The position numbers were made by a program, and so were the translations under genes. DNA of 43,534 nt, from positions 1 to 43,534 of the forward strand of contig DCHQ01000006.1 in NCBI GenBank assembly GCA_002314855.1, read 5' to 3'. Each line of letters begins with the position of its first letter. The stretch's first letter is position 1. This document shows positions 23,705 to 32,801 of this stretch, piece after piece. Below the pieces are notes generated by a model. It ran no database searches. It had not been told where the DNA came from and saw nothing but the letters and a program-made list of their open reading frames with translations. Source of the stretch: Lachnospiraceae bacterium UBA1748 (lineage in GTDB: Bacteria; Bacillota; Clostridia; Lachnospirales; Lachnospiraceae).

Positions 23705-25960
23705 TTATCTCTTAATCTTTGTTCCCTTAGAATCTCTTTTTCCATTCTTCAGATTATTAAGTGTTACAGAACCAATATCATCAGTCATTACATAATCTTC
23801 ATAACCATTAAGATAATATACACCTTCAACATAATCTGTACCAGAAAGCTTCATACCGCGAACACCAATGGCTGTTTTACCTTTTTCAGGTATTTCATCA
23901 ATACTAAATCTAAGGAAATAGCCATCTCTTGTTTTAAGCACAATACTCTGAAGGTCTGTCAAAATCTGTACGCTAACAAGCTTATCATCATCGGCAAGTT
24001 TAGTGGCTGCAACCATTTTTCTTGTTACGTCAAACTCCCCACCGCTGACAACTTTCATCATAGACTGCTTTGTAACAAAAATAAGTCTATAAAGATTAAG
24101 CTCGCTTTGACTAGCAACATATATGGCATCCTCTATCTTAGAATCATAGTTGGATACATTATCAATAGGTGTTCCCTTATCACGGAATTTACCAAAAGGA
24201 AGATCTAGCGCCTTGATAGTATGTAAATTACCAGCATCAGTGAACACGCATATCTTTCCTGTATTTTTACACTTAAGAATAAATTTATTCTCCGCAATTG
24301 CAGCATCTTTATTACGCTCAAATGTACCTTCGTCAATTGTACGACAGTATCCGAAGCGATCCATGAGGAAATAAATATCCATTTCTTCAATCTTCTTCTT
24401 CTCAAATACTGCTTCAGCTGCATTATCAATTACAGTACGACGTTCTCTGCCAAATTCTTTTTTGAGCTTATCAAGATCATTGATAAGAACCTGAGCCATA
24501 GAATCACGTCTATCAAGGATATCTTCATATGTAAAGATATTCTTGGTTGTTTCCTCGTACTCTTTCTTAAGAGCATCAATTTCAAGACCAATTAACTTAT
24601 ATAAACGAAGCTCTAAAATAGCATCAGCCTGTCGCTCGCTGAATTTCAGCATAGATGCCATTATTTTTGATTCTTTATTTTTAAAATTAATACCATCGGT
24701 AACACCATCTACAAGACAAGCCTTAGCCATAGCTCTGTCTCTGGAACCACGAAGTATTTCAATGATAAGATCAATTACATTACATGCCTTAATGAGACCT
24801 TCCTGGATTTCTTTCTTATCTCGTTCCTTCTTAAGGAGTGTTGTATACTTTCTTGTAGCTAATTCAAACTGAAAATCAACATTGGCTTTCACAATAGCAC
24901 CAAGACTCATTGTTTCTGGCTTGCCTTCACATATAGCAAGCATATTAACACCAAATGTATTCTCAAGACCTGTCTTCTTATAAAGCATGTTAATAAAATT
25001 ATCAACATCTGTATCCTTACGAAGTTCAATAACTATACGGATACCTTCCTTAGAAGACTGATTAGATATATCAACAATATCAGTTGTTGTTTTATTTTCA
25101 GCTAATGCAGCAACATCCTGAAGAAACTTTGCTATATTAGCTCCAATCATAGTATATGGTATCTCAGTGATAATAAGATTAGTCTTGCCACCCTTGGCAT
25201 TTTCAACTTCTACCTTACCACGAAGTTTTATTTTACCCTGACCTGTTCTATAAATCTCTGGAAGCTCATCCTTATTAATGACAATACCACCAGTAGGGAA
25301 ATCAGGTCCTTTAATATACTTCATGAGTTCATCTGTTGTAATACCAGGATCTTTAATGCAAGCCTTTGTAGCTTCTATAACTTCTGTAAAATTATGAGGA
25401 GGTATACTTGTGGCCATACCAACTGCTATACCCTCACTACCATTAACTAAAATATTAGGAAATCTTGCAGGAAGAACTGATGGTTCTTTCTCGGTCTCAT
25501 CAAAGTTAGGAACAAAATCAACTACATCCTTATCAAGATCTGCTAAGATTCCATCCTGAGTAATCTTCTGAAGTCTCGCCTCTGTATATCGCATGGCAGC
25601 AGCGCCATCGCCTTCAATATTACCAAAATTACCATGGCCATCAACAAGAGGTATTCCTTCTTTGAAGTCCTGGCTCATAACTACAAGAGCACCATATATA
25701 GAGCTGTCACCATGAGGATGATATTTACCCATTGTATCACCGACAATACGGGCACTTTTTCTAAATGGTCTGTCAGGACGAAGTCCGAGCTCCTGCATAT
25801 CATAAAGAATACGACGCTGTACAGGTTTTAATCCATCACGAACATCTGGCAATGCTCTGGCAATGATAACGCTCATCGCATAGTCGATATAGGATTTCTG
25901 CATAACATCAGAATATTCAGTTTTCAGTATTCTGTCTTCGGTTTTAATATCGTTACTCAT
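23705..25960 (-). CDS. parC: Type IIA DNA topoisomerase subunit A (ParC/GyrA)
   Basis: A 751-residue DNA cleavage and re-ligation subunit. The winged-helix domain has GKYHPHGDSSIYG, and the catalytic Tyr is Y125 (AAMRYTEARL). A long coiled-coil region follows from about residue 370 and beta-propeller blades start near 500. The C-terminal part lacks a recognisable GyrA box, and the protein is about 80 residues shorter than a typical clostridial GyrA (about 830), so topoisomerase IV is favoured; a gyrase role cannot be excluded. Position 90, equivalent to E. coli GyrA Asp87, is Gly. The B subunit gene is 42 bases upstream, and rsmD follows by 21 bases. Confidence 0.9.
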   Translation of the reverse strand: MSNDIKTEDRILKTEYSDVMQKSYIDYAMSVIIARALPDVRDGLKPVQRRILYDMQELGLRPDRPFRKSARIVGDTMGKYHPHGDSSIYGALVVMSQDFKEGIPLVDGHGNFGNIEGDGAAAMRYTEARLQKITQDGILADLDKDVVDFVPNFDETEKEPSVLPARFPNILVNGSEGIAVGMATSIPPHNFTEVIEATKACIKDPGITTDELMKYIKGPDFPTGGIVINKDELPEIYRTGQGKIKLRGKVEVENAKGGKTNLIITEIPYTMIGANIAKFLQDVAALAENKTTTDIVDISNQSSKEGIRIVIELRKDTDVDNFINMLYKKTGLENTFGVNMLAICEGKPETMSLGAIVKANVDFQFELATRKYTTLLKKERDKKEIQEGLIKACNVIDLIIEILRGSRDRAMAKACLVDGVTDGINFKNKESKIMASMLKFSERQADAILELRLYKLIGLEIDALKKEYEETTKNIFTYEDILDRRDSMAQVLINDLDKLKKEFGRERRTVIDNAAEAVFEKKKIEEMDIYFLMDRFGYCRTIDEGTFERNKDAAIAENKFILKCKNTGKICVFTDAGNLHTIKALDLPFGKFRDKGTPIDNVSNYDSKIEDAIYVASQSELNLYRLIFVTKQSMMKVVSGGEFDVTRKMVAATKLADDDKLVSVQILTDLQSIVLKTRDGYFLRFSIDEIPEKGKTAIGVRGMKLSGTDYVEGVYYLNGYEDYVMTDDIGSVTLNNLKNGKRDSKGTKIKR

Positions 25961-26002
25961 TGATATCTTTCCTTTAAATTAATCTATGATCAAATTCAAG
26001 CA

Positions 26003-27928
26003 TTAAATATCAAGCATAGCCTCAGTTGCATTCTCATGAATAAAGGCTTTTCTTGGTGGCACTTCAGTTCCCATTAATAGCTCAGTTGTATCACTGGCAA
26101 TAATAGGATCTTCAATAGTAACCTGTTTAAGTAATCTACGCTCTGGATCTAGGGTTGTTTCCCAAAGCTGCTCAGCATCCATTTCACCAAGACCTTTATA
26201 TCTTTGAAGAGTAAATGAACCTTTATGAGTCTTTCTGTATTTAGCCAGTGCATTATCATCATAAAGATACTCTTCCTGACCTTTACTAGGCATAACCTTA
26301 TAAAGAGGTGGCATAGCTATATATACATGCCCTTCTAAAATTAACTCTGGCATAAATCTATAGAATAATGTTAAAAGAAGTGTACAGATATGTGCACCAT
26401 CCACATCGGCATCGGCCATAATAATAATCTTGTCATAGCGAAGCTTGGTTATATCGAAATCGTTACCATAGCCTTCTGAAAATCCACAGCCAAAAGCATT
26501 AATCATAGTTTTGATTTCGGCATTGGCTAATACCTTATCTATACTGGCTTTTTCAACATTAAGAATCTTACCCCTAATAGGTAAAATAGCCTGATACTCT
26601 CTATTTCTTGCTGTCTTCGCACTACCGCCAGCGGAATCTCCTTCGACTATGAAGATTTCACACTTAGATGCATCTCTGCTTCCACAGTTAGCAAGCTTAC
26701 CATTAGAATCAAATGAAAACTTTGGCTTAGACAGCATATTAGTCTTGGCCTTTTCTTCACTTTTACGAATCTTAGCTGACTTTTCAGCTGAGCCAATAAC
26801 AGTTTTAAGTTCCTCAAGATTTCTGTCAAAATATCTAACCAGCTCATCACCAGTCACTTTACTTACTGACTTGGCTGCATCCTGATTATCAAGTTTTGTT
26901 TTTGTCTGTCCTTCGAATCTTGGATCTGGATGTTTAATACATACAACTGCAGTCATACCATTACGTACATCTGGGCCAGTATAATTATTGTCCTTCTCCT
27001 TAAGTATATTAAGAGAACGAGCATAGTTATTTATTACTGTAGTGAACATTGTCTTAAAACCAGTAATATGAGTACCGCCCTCAGAATTGTAAATATTATT
27101 ACAGAAACCAAGTACTACTTCGTGAAATTCATTGACATACTGGAAAGCAGCCTCAACTTCAATGCCATCAAGTTCACCGTTATAATATACAACCTCAGTT
27201 ATTGCTTCTTTACCCTTATTAATAGCCTTAACAAATCCACGGATACCTTCTTCTTCGTGATATTCAATATGCTCTACCTCAGCACCACGTCTATCTTCGA
27301 AGATAATTGTAAGATTAGGATTAAGATAAGCTGTTTCGTGAAGTCGGCTCTTAACCTCTTCTGCTTTAAATACTGTCTTCTCAAATATAGTATCATCAGG
27401 CGTAAAATTAACTGCTGTTCCTGTTTCCCTTGTCTTTGGTCCCTCTGGAAGAAGTCCATTAACAAGCTCTGTGACAGGAATTCCCTTTTCATACTCATCC
27501 ACATAAGTATGGCCATTACGCTTGATTGTAACCTTCAAATGATTGGAAAGAGCATTTACAACTGATGAACCTACACCATGAAGACCACCACTTGTCTTAT
27601 AGGCGCTATCATCAAACTTACCACCGGCATGAAGTGTTGTGAAAATAAGACGTTCAGCACTTATACCCTTAGCATGCATTTCAACAGGCATACCTCTACC
27701 GTTATCAATAACAGTCGCACTGCCATCCTTCTCAAGAAAAACACTTATTTTATCACAATGTCCAGCAAGATGCTCATCCACTGAGTTATCAACTATTTCA
27801 TATATAAGATGATTAAGACCTTTGGTTGTTACGCTACCAATATACATTCCTGGTCGACGTCTAACCGCTTCAAGGCCCTCAAGTACTATAATATTTTCGG
27901 CTCCGTAATTATCATTAGTCTGCGCCAC
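26003..27928 (-). CDS. parE: Type IIA DNA topoisomerase subunit B (ParE/GyrB), GTG start
   Basis: A 641-residue ATPase subunit. The GHKL ATPase domain has RRRPGMYIGS, EIVDNSVDEHLAG, VIDNGRGMP and GGLHGVGSSVVNALS. The transducer domain follows, then the Toprim domain (EGDSAGGSAK, MADADVDGAHI) and the tail QRYKGLGEMDAEQLWETT. An ATG lies five codons upstream at 27943, but it has no ribosome site; GGAGG lies 8 bases before the GTG at 27928, so this is taken as the start. A promoter is at 28001-28029. It is the first gene of the run parE-parC-rsmD-coaD-coiled coil. GyrB and ParE cannot be told apart with certainty by eye. Confidence 0.9.
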   Translation of the reverse strand: MAQTNDNYGAENIIVLEGLEAVRRRPGMYIGSVTTKGLNHLIYEIVDNSVDEHLAGHCDKISVFLEKDGSATVIDNGRGMPVEMHAKGISAERLIFTTLHAGGKFDDSAYKTSGGLHGVGSSVVNALSNHLKVTIKRNGHTYVDEYEKGIPVTELVNGLLPEGPKTRETGTAVNFTPDDTIFEKTVFKAEEVKSRLHETAYLNPNLTIIFEDRRGAEVEHIEYHEEEGIRGFVKAINKGKEAITEVVYYNGELDGIEVEAAFQYVNEFHEVVLGFCNNIYNSEGGTHITGFKTMFTTVINNYARSLNILKEKDNNYTGPDVRNGMTAVVCIKHPDPRFEGQTKTKLDNQDAAKSVSKVTGDELVRYFDRNLEELKTVIGSAEKSAKIRKSEEKAKTNMLSKPKFSFDSNGKLANCGSRDASKCEIFIVEGDSAGGSAKTARNREYQAILPIRGKILNVEKASIDKVLANAEIKTMINAFGCGFSEGYGNDFDITKLRYDKIIIMADADVDGAHICTLLLTLFYRFMPELILEGHVYIAMPPLYKVMPSKGQEEYLYDDNALAKYRKTHKGSFTLQRYKGLGEMDAEQLWETTLDPERRLLKQVTIEDPIIASDTTELLMGTEVPPRKAFIHENATEAMLDI

Positions 27929-28000
27929 TTTAACTTCCTCCATGTGAAGTCCATAATGAATAAATGTTCGATTAACATAACTAAAGACTCCACCTCTTGC

Positions 28001-28029
28001 ATTCTAACAAAAAATAGTACATTTGGCAA
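28001..28029 (-). promoter_or_regulatory. Promoter of the topoisomerase operon
   Basis: On the minus strand TTGCCA (28024-28029) and TAGAAT (28001-28006) are 17 bases apart, about 75 bases before the gene start. It lies back to back with the AP2-type gene promoter. Confidence 0.75.
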
Positions 28030-28053
28030 CCATTTAGCCTATATATTGTGGAT

Positions 28054-28082
28054 TTTAAATCAATATATCACTATGCTATAAT
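28054..28082 (+). promoter_or_regulatory. Extended -10 promoter abutting the AP2-type gene
   Basis: TGCTATAAT (28075-28083 region, hexamer 28077-28082) is an extended -10, and a poor TTTAAA lies 17 bases upstream. The hexamer ends 6 bases before the ATG, so transcription should start at or within a base of the start codon. Confidence 0.7.
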
Positions 28083-28088
28083 AAGGTT

Positions 28089-28916
28089 ATGGGTAACATA
28101 AAAGGTGTTTTCGAAGCGACAAAAAAAGACGGAACAAAATATTATCGTGCATCATTAACCTATCTGGGCAAACACATCTCACTAGGCAGTTTTTTGGTGC
28201 AAACACATGCTGGAAAAGCCGTTGAAATAGCTGACGAAATATTAAATAATCCCAATATTACTATAGATAGCTTTATTAATGATTATCACGATATATTAGC
28301 ATCTGATACAGACAGCTTTATATCACTTGATAAGGTCATATCTCTAATCAATTACAGAGATAATAAAATATATATCGCTAATCCAATTTATATTTATAAT
28401 AAATATTTCTATTATTATTTATCCGTTGATAAGATTTTAAAATTTGATGCAGATGAATTATTTTTTTATTCATCTCATAAAATTATGTATCGTGGCAATC
28501 ATCTTTTTGTTTCAGATTATGATTCTCAGATTAATATTCTATCTCGTTATGGTATTAGGCCTCACAGTATCCTTGGAAAAGATTATCTATTCAAAAATGG
28601 AGATAGATATGATTTTAGAATTACTAATATTGAAATAGTCAATAAATATTATGGCGTTTCCAAATTAAAAAAGCGTTCCAAGAAATCATATAAAGCAGTT
28701 ATTCATATAAAAAACAACTTTACCATAGGTTATTATGAATCTCCTATCATTGCCGCTATCGCCTACAACAAAGCAGCAGATATATTAAATAAAAAAGGAT
28801 ACTCCAAAGAGTATCCTCGTAATGATATATCAATTATGGGAATCACTAAGCTATCCTACATCGATACATATAATTCTGTAAGTATTTCAGAAAAAATAAG
28901 AAATATGAACTTCTAG
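28089..28916 (+). CDS. AP2-domain protein with degenerate HNH-like centre
   Basis: A 275-residue protein. Residues 17-52 (YYRASLTYLGKHISLGSF) and 196-235 (SYKAVIHIKNNFTIGYYESP then AAIAYNKAADIL) each fit the AP2 pattern of three strands and a helix with the AA-x-AY signature. Between them, residues about 165-190 (LFKNGDRYDFRITNIEIV) follow the HNH homing-endonuclease pattern H-x-NG-x-x-x-DNR-x-x-NL, but the catalytic His is Phe and the Asn is Phe. It is most likely a DNA-binding protein derived from an AP2-HNH homing endonuclease that lost cleavage. No Shine-Dalgarno is available, because the -10 box abuts the ATG. The stop codon overlaps that of the convergent EAL gene in a shared CTAG. Confidence 0.7.
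   Translation: MGNIKGVFEATKKDGTKYYRASLTYLGKHISLGSFLVQTHAGKAVEIADEILNNPNITIDSFINDYHDILASDTDSFISLDKVISLINYRDNKIYIANPIYIYNKYFYYYLSVDKILKFDADELFFYSSHKIMYRGNHLFVSDYDSQINILSRYGIRPHSILGKDYLFKNGDRYDFRITNIEIVNKYYGVSKLKKRSKKSYKAVIHIKNNFTIGYYESPIIAAIAYNKAADILNKKGYSKEYPRNDISIMGITKLSYIDTYNSVSISEKIRNMNF
28796..28817 (-). terminator. Terminator of the EAL operon, inside the AP2-type gene
   Basis: A perfect 9-pair stem (AGGATACTC/GAGTATCCT) with a 4-base loop is followed on the minus strand by six T and a T-rich tract. It lies about 96 bases beyond the EAL stop codon and within the coding part of the convergent gene, where it encodes KKGYSKEYPR. Confidence 0.8.
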
Positions 28917-30874
28917 TTCTTACATACCTCCGGAACAGTAAATTGTTCAATATAATCCAGGAATTCTCCTCCTTTAACTGGCTTCGAAAAATAATAACCC
29001 TGAAAATAATCACAATTAAGTCCAAGCATTTTCTTAATATGAGCTTCAGTCTCAACACCTTCAACAACAACCTTCATATTAAGACCTTTAGCTAATCCAA
29101 ACACACTCTCAAGCGTAAGGTTAGCCTTTTCGTTCTTATCAGCAGCCCATAACAGACTTTTATCAACCTTAATAATAGAAAATTCAACATTTGATAAATA
29201 CGATATATTGCTATAGCCAGTGCCATAGTCATCAAGTGAAAGTTCAACACCATTAGTGATGAAATTTTCAATATTAGTCGAAACAGTTACATTGTTATCA
29301 AGAAGAGAACTTTCTGTGATTTCGAAATTAATCTGTGAAGGCTTAATACCATAACTCTTCATCTCCTCAAAGAACTCTTCAGCCAGTTTATAATGAGTAC
29401 ACTGAACAGCTGACAGATTAACCTCAATATATTCAATACCCTTTTCTTCAAGAGAATTATTTTTAATAAATCTACAAACCTCACTAAAAACAAAGGCTCC
29501 GATTTTCAAAATAAGTCCTTCTCTTTCAGCAAGAGGAATAAATTCTTCAGGTGAAATAAATCCAAGCTTATCATCAAACAATCTAATAAGCGCTTCAGCT
29601 GCAACAATCTTTTTCTTCTCAGTTGAGTAAATAGGCTGATAAAATACACGGAATGAATTATTACCCATGGCTTTCTTAACAGCCATAATAACATCCTTCT
29701 CTCTATCATTTCTAAGGAACTCAGTGGCTGAAATGATCTTATCAGTTTCAAATACACTATTAGTTATTTTGTTACCTACTGAAACAAAGCTCTCATAATT
29801 ATTGATTTCATCTGGGCACTGCATGGTAAGTATGGATACTGGAATCTTAACAGAATTAGATGAAGTTACAAATTCCTCAGCAAAACGCATCTTGATGCTC
29901 TCTGCCAAAATACGCATCCTCACTTCATCATTATCAGGTACCTGGAGTGCAAATGTCTTAGCATCTAACATATAAAGTGATGAACCACTATGAACCTTAT
30001 TCAAATAATCCGATACAAGCGAAAGCATTGTATTAAATTCAATTTCGCCATATCTATCTGCCAGATATTGATATTCCGTAATTCGCACAAAAACAATTGT
30101 AAAATATACACGTCTGAAAAAATCCTGTTTAAAATCTCTAAACATAAATGTTCGACGAATAGCACCTGTATCATCAAGCAGTTCATCTGGACGCTGCATT
30201 GAATAAACCATAAATATAAGTCCAATAGAAAATGCAAGCGTAAAGAAACCAATAATTTTATATCTAGCAAATAATAATACAGTAACAGCTAGTGAAACCG
30301 TGAGTATTACAACAAAACGGAATTTGCCAAAGTTAAACACTTTATAATAATTGATACATATTATTGACCAAATCACAATAAAATACGCCATAGGCAAAAA
30401 TAAAATCCAATATGTATCATAATTTAACAAAAGCTGTCCACTAGCATCATAATAATAAATAAGCTTATGAAAAGGACTTGTAAATGAAACAATAACTGAC
30501 AAAATCGCTGGTGCATAGATTGCTATATTCCATTTTTTATCATGCGAGTCAATACCAACCTGAGCCAAAAAGTAACCTGAATAAAAGGTAGTATTCAAAA
30601 ATAATATTGATATAGTAATTGCATGACATGCATATTTTAAGGCAATATACTTATCAAAAAATTCATAGGTAAGAATCTGATCAAAACATCCAAAAATACC
30701 ACAAATAATGGTTGTAACAACCAATCTATAATATCTAAAATAATTTTTCCAAGCAGACTTAACCTTCCTCTGTACAATAATAAGCATGAGAAAGCTAACC
30801 GCAATGGCAGCAATACTAAGACTAATTTGATACGAAGATATGTCAGTCACAAATTGATCGAATAATTTAATCAT
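28913..30874 (-). CDS. Membrane EAL-domain c-di-GMP phosphodiesterase
   Basis: A 653-residue protein from the ATG at 30874, which has AAGGAGG 9 bases upstream; the 15 extra upstream codons lie in the preceding gene. Residues 1-225 hold about seven membrane spans. Residues 240-380 are a degenerate GGDEF domain (MLDAKTFAL where GGDEF would be). From about 405 comes an EAL domain with the full catalytic set: E427-A-L-I-R, VNLSAVQ, FEITES, LDDYGTGYS, IKVDKSLL, VVEGVET and QGYYFSKP. It should hydrolyse c-di-GMP to pGpG, controlling motility or surface attachment. It overlaps the upstream EAL gene by 8 bases, so is coupled to it. Confidence 0.9.
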   Translation of the reverse strand: MIKLFDQFVTDISSYQISLSIAAIAVSFLMLIIVQRKVKSAWKNYFRYYRLVVTTIICGIFGCFDQILTYEFFDKYIALKYACHAITISILFLNTTFYSGYFLAQVGIDSHDKKWNIAIYAPAILSVIVSFTSPFHKLIYYYDASGQLLLNYDTYWILFLPMAYFIVIWSIICINYYKVFNFGKFRFVVILTVSLAVTVLLFARYKIIGFFTLAFSIGLIFMVYSMQRPDELLDDTGAIRRTFMFRDFKQDFFRRVYFTIVFVRITEYQYLADRYGEIEFNTMLSLVSDYLNKVHSGSSLYMLDAKTFALQVPDNDEVRMRILAESIKMRFAEEFVTSSNSVKIPVSILTMQCPDEINNYESFVSVGNKITNSVFETDKIISATEFLRNDREKDVIMAVKKAMGNNSFRVFYQPIYSTEKKKIVAAEALIRLFDDKLGFISPEEFIPLAEREGLILKIGAFVFSEVCRFIKNNSLEEKGIEYIEVNLSAVQCTHYKLAEEFFEEMKSYGIKPSQINFEITESSLLDNNVTVSTNIENFITNGVELSLDDYGTGYSNISYLSNVEFSIIKVDKSLLWAADKNEKANLTLESVFGLAKGLNMKVVVEGVETEAHIKKMLGLNCDYFQGYYFSKPVKGGEFLDYIEQFTVPEVCKN

Positions 30875-32798
30875 TTTCTGTAACCTCCTTATCCTGCTTA
30901 CTGAGATTAATAAAGTCATTTACATCAAGGTCCTCCATAAAATACGACCCCAATGCATAATCACACGAAAAATATTGAAGCATATTAAAATATTTAAGAT
31001 CAGTTATACCAGATAAAGCAGTTATAAGATTAAGTTTTCTGGCAAGCTGTAAAGTATTAATTAATGCAACTCTCGCTCTCTTATTCTCAAAAGCCGCACG
31101 AACAACATTACCATCTACAGTAAGTCCTGAAATTGGAATATCATATATAGCAGACATATTACTATATCCAGAACCATACTCCGATAATATAAATGTAAAC
31201 CCTTCCTTGCTCCTTGTTTCCATGAGTTCAATAAGTTTATTTTTACTTTTTGAAACAATATATTCTGTAATCTCAATGCATAAATAATCACTAGGAATAT
31301 TATTTTCTTTCATTAAATCAAATAATTCATTAAGATATCCAGCCTGGATAGTCATAGGTGAAGCAACTTTTAAAACAATGGATTTTATGTCGCAAGAATT
31401 AAACTCGTTTTTATAAAAGTTAATAATTTTATTATTAATTTTCTTAATCACATCATTAAGAACACCCTGACGTTCAAGGATTGGAATCATTTCCTTGGCA
31501 TAGACATACCCTATTTCATCATCAAGAAACCTATAACTAACTATAGCAGATGCATTTTTCTTATTTTCCATACTATAAATTGGGCTAAAAATAAGTTCAA
31601 AAGAATCTGTTTCAACCGCGTTCATAACAGCATCTTTGATTTTTGTTGATCGATCTATTAATTTTAAATCAAAGTCCCCGAGCGAGGCATATTTATCATT
31701 AGCATATGTTCTATCAGCTTCCCATGAAGAGAAATTATGAAGGATACCACTAAGTCTGGTAATATTATCAATCTCTGTTGGAATATCAAGACGACATAGT
31801 CCAATTTTATAAACAATATTAATATCAGAAAATTGCCATGGTTCTTTAAATCTTGACTTTACTTCATCAATAACAGCTTCAATTACAGAATCTGAAGCAT
31901 CCATCATATGCATTATAAATACATTCTTCTCATATCTAAATATTTCACAGGATTTAGATACGCCTTCAAGATAATGACCTATCTCCGCACCCATCGTATT
32001 AATCTGATTATCACTTTCGCGTGCAAAATCAACAAAGTCACGAATTACAATCGTGATAATTATATGCTTTGATAACGAATTAACCGACTGCTTCATTAGG
32101 CTCATAAAAGCATTTTTATTATATAAATTAGTCTCGAAATCTTTTTCAGAATGTGGATCCTGAATTGTCAGGAACATAAGAAGTAAGCTGAACGAAATTG
32201 CAAAAGTCTCTATACGAGTTTCGTAGCTAATAAACTGAATATAAACACTTACAACATTACAAGTTAGAGCAATCATAATTATTGCTCTTTTAATAGATGG
32301 GATTTCTTTCTTGAACTTGAATAAGAATACAAGTGCGTATAAAACATAGAAAGCTATTCCAAAGTACAAGCAAGGCATTGCTACTCCTCTGGAATAAATA
32401 AAATCACTATTGTATGTATATAAAACTGGATTGAACTTATTATATATAACAAGTGCAATCATTGCCGCAAATGGAATACTTGAAAGTACCTTGGAAACTA
32501 ACGAATAGCTTCTCCAATCGCGTGCCGAGAAAAATATATATAATAAGAGTAATGGAATAACAAGAATATGTGTCACAAAATAAATATCCGAGCAAATAAA
32601 ACACGCAACCAGACTTGTCTTTGTATAAACAAAATAATACGTAAGAATATCAGTAAGAGCAGTTAAAAGATTTGCAACGTTGAGCAACACAAAAACCTTA
32701 TTTTGAACACTACTAATTTTCTTACTAGTGCTATAATAAAGTACAATAATTATCGATATTATAATTGCAACAAGTTCGTAAAATGGATTTACAATCAT
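30867..32798 (-). CDS. Membrane protein with catalytically degenerate EAL domain
   Basis: A 643-residue protein with the same plan as its downstream neighbour: about seven membrane spans (residues 5-210), a degenerate GGDEF region (215-375) and an EAL-fold domain (385-635). Catalytic positions are lost: EAL reads IVS (419-421), the metal-binding Asp pair reads SE (539-540, in LSEYGSGYS), the VDK Lys is Gly563, and the VEG Glu is Ser596. Only E509 (CIEITE) remains. It is therefore probably a c-di-GMP sensor, a partner of the active enzyme, or a scaffold. It starts 3 bases after the GH25-like gene and overlaps the intact EAL gene. Confidence 0.85.
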   Translation of the reverse strand: MIVNPFYELVAIIISIIIVLYYSTSKKISSVQNKVFVLLNVANLLTALTDILTYYFVYTKTSLVACFICSDIYFVTHILVIPLLLLYIFFSARDWRSYSLVSKVLSSIPFAAMIALVIYNKFNPVLYTYNSDFIYSRGVAMPCLYFGIAFYVLYALVFLFKFKKEIPSIKRAIIMIALTCNVVSVYIQFISYETRIETFAISFSLLLMFLTIQDPHSEKDFETNLYNKNAFMSLMKQSVNSLSKHIIITIVIRDFVDFARESDNQINTMGAEIGHYLEGVSKSCEIFRYEKNVFIMHMMDASDSVIEAVIDEVKSRFKEPWQFSDINIVYKIGLCRLDIPTEIDNITRLSGILHNFSSWEADRTYANDKYASLGDFDLKLIDRSTKIKDAVMNAVETDSFELIFSPIYSMENKKNASAIVSYRFLDDEIGYVYAKEMIPILERQGVLNDVIKKINNKIINFYKNEFNSCDIKSIVLKVASPMTIQAGYLNELFDLMKENNIPSDYLCIEITEYIVSKSKNKLIELMETRSKEGFTFILSEYGSGYSNMSAIYDIPISGLTVDGNVVRAAFENKRARVALINTLQLARKLNLITALSGITDLKYFNMLQYFSCDYALGSYFMEDLDVNDFINLSKQDKEVTEND

Positions 32799-32801
32799 AA
32801 A

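Noticed and set aside
26930..27565. Long plus-strand open frame of 211 codons opposite the topoisomerase B gene
   Set aside because: It is antisense to a clearly conserved enzyme, has low-complexity composition, and shows no ribosome site or recognisable domain.
27960..27975. Sequence CGAACATTTATTCA before the topoisomerase operon resembles a LexA box
   Set aside because: It matches the SOS consensus at only 11 of 14 positions, lacks the GTTC half, and lies downstream of the promoter in an A/T-rich region; chance is likely.
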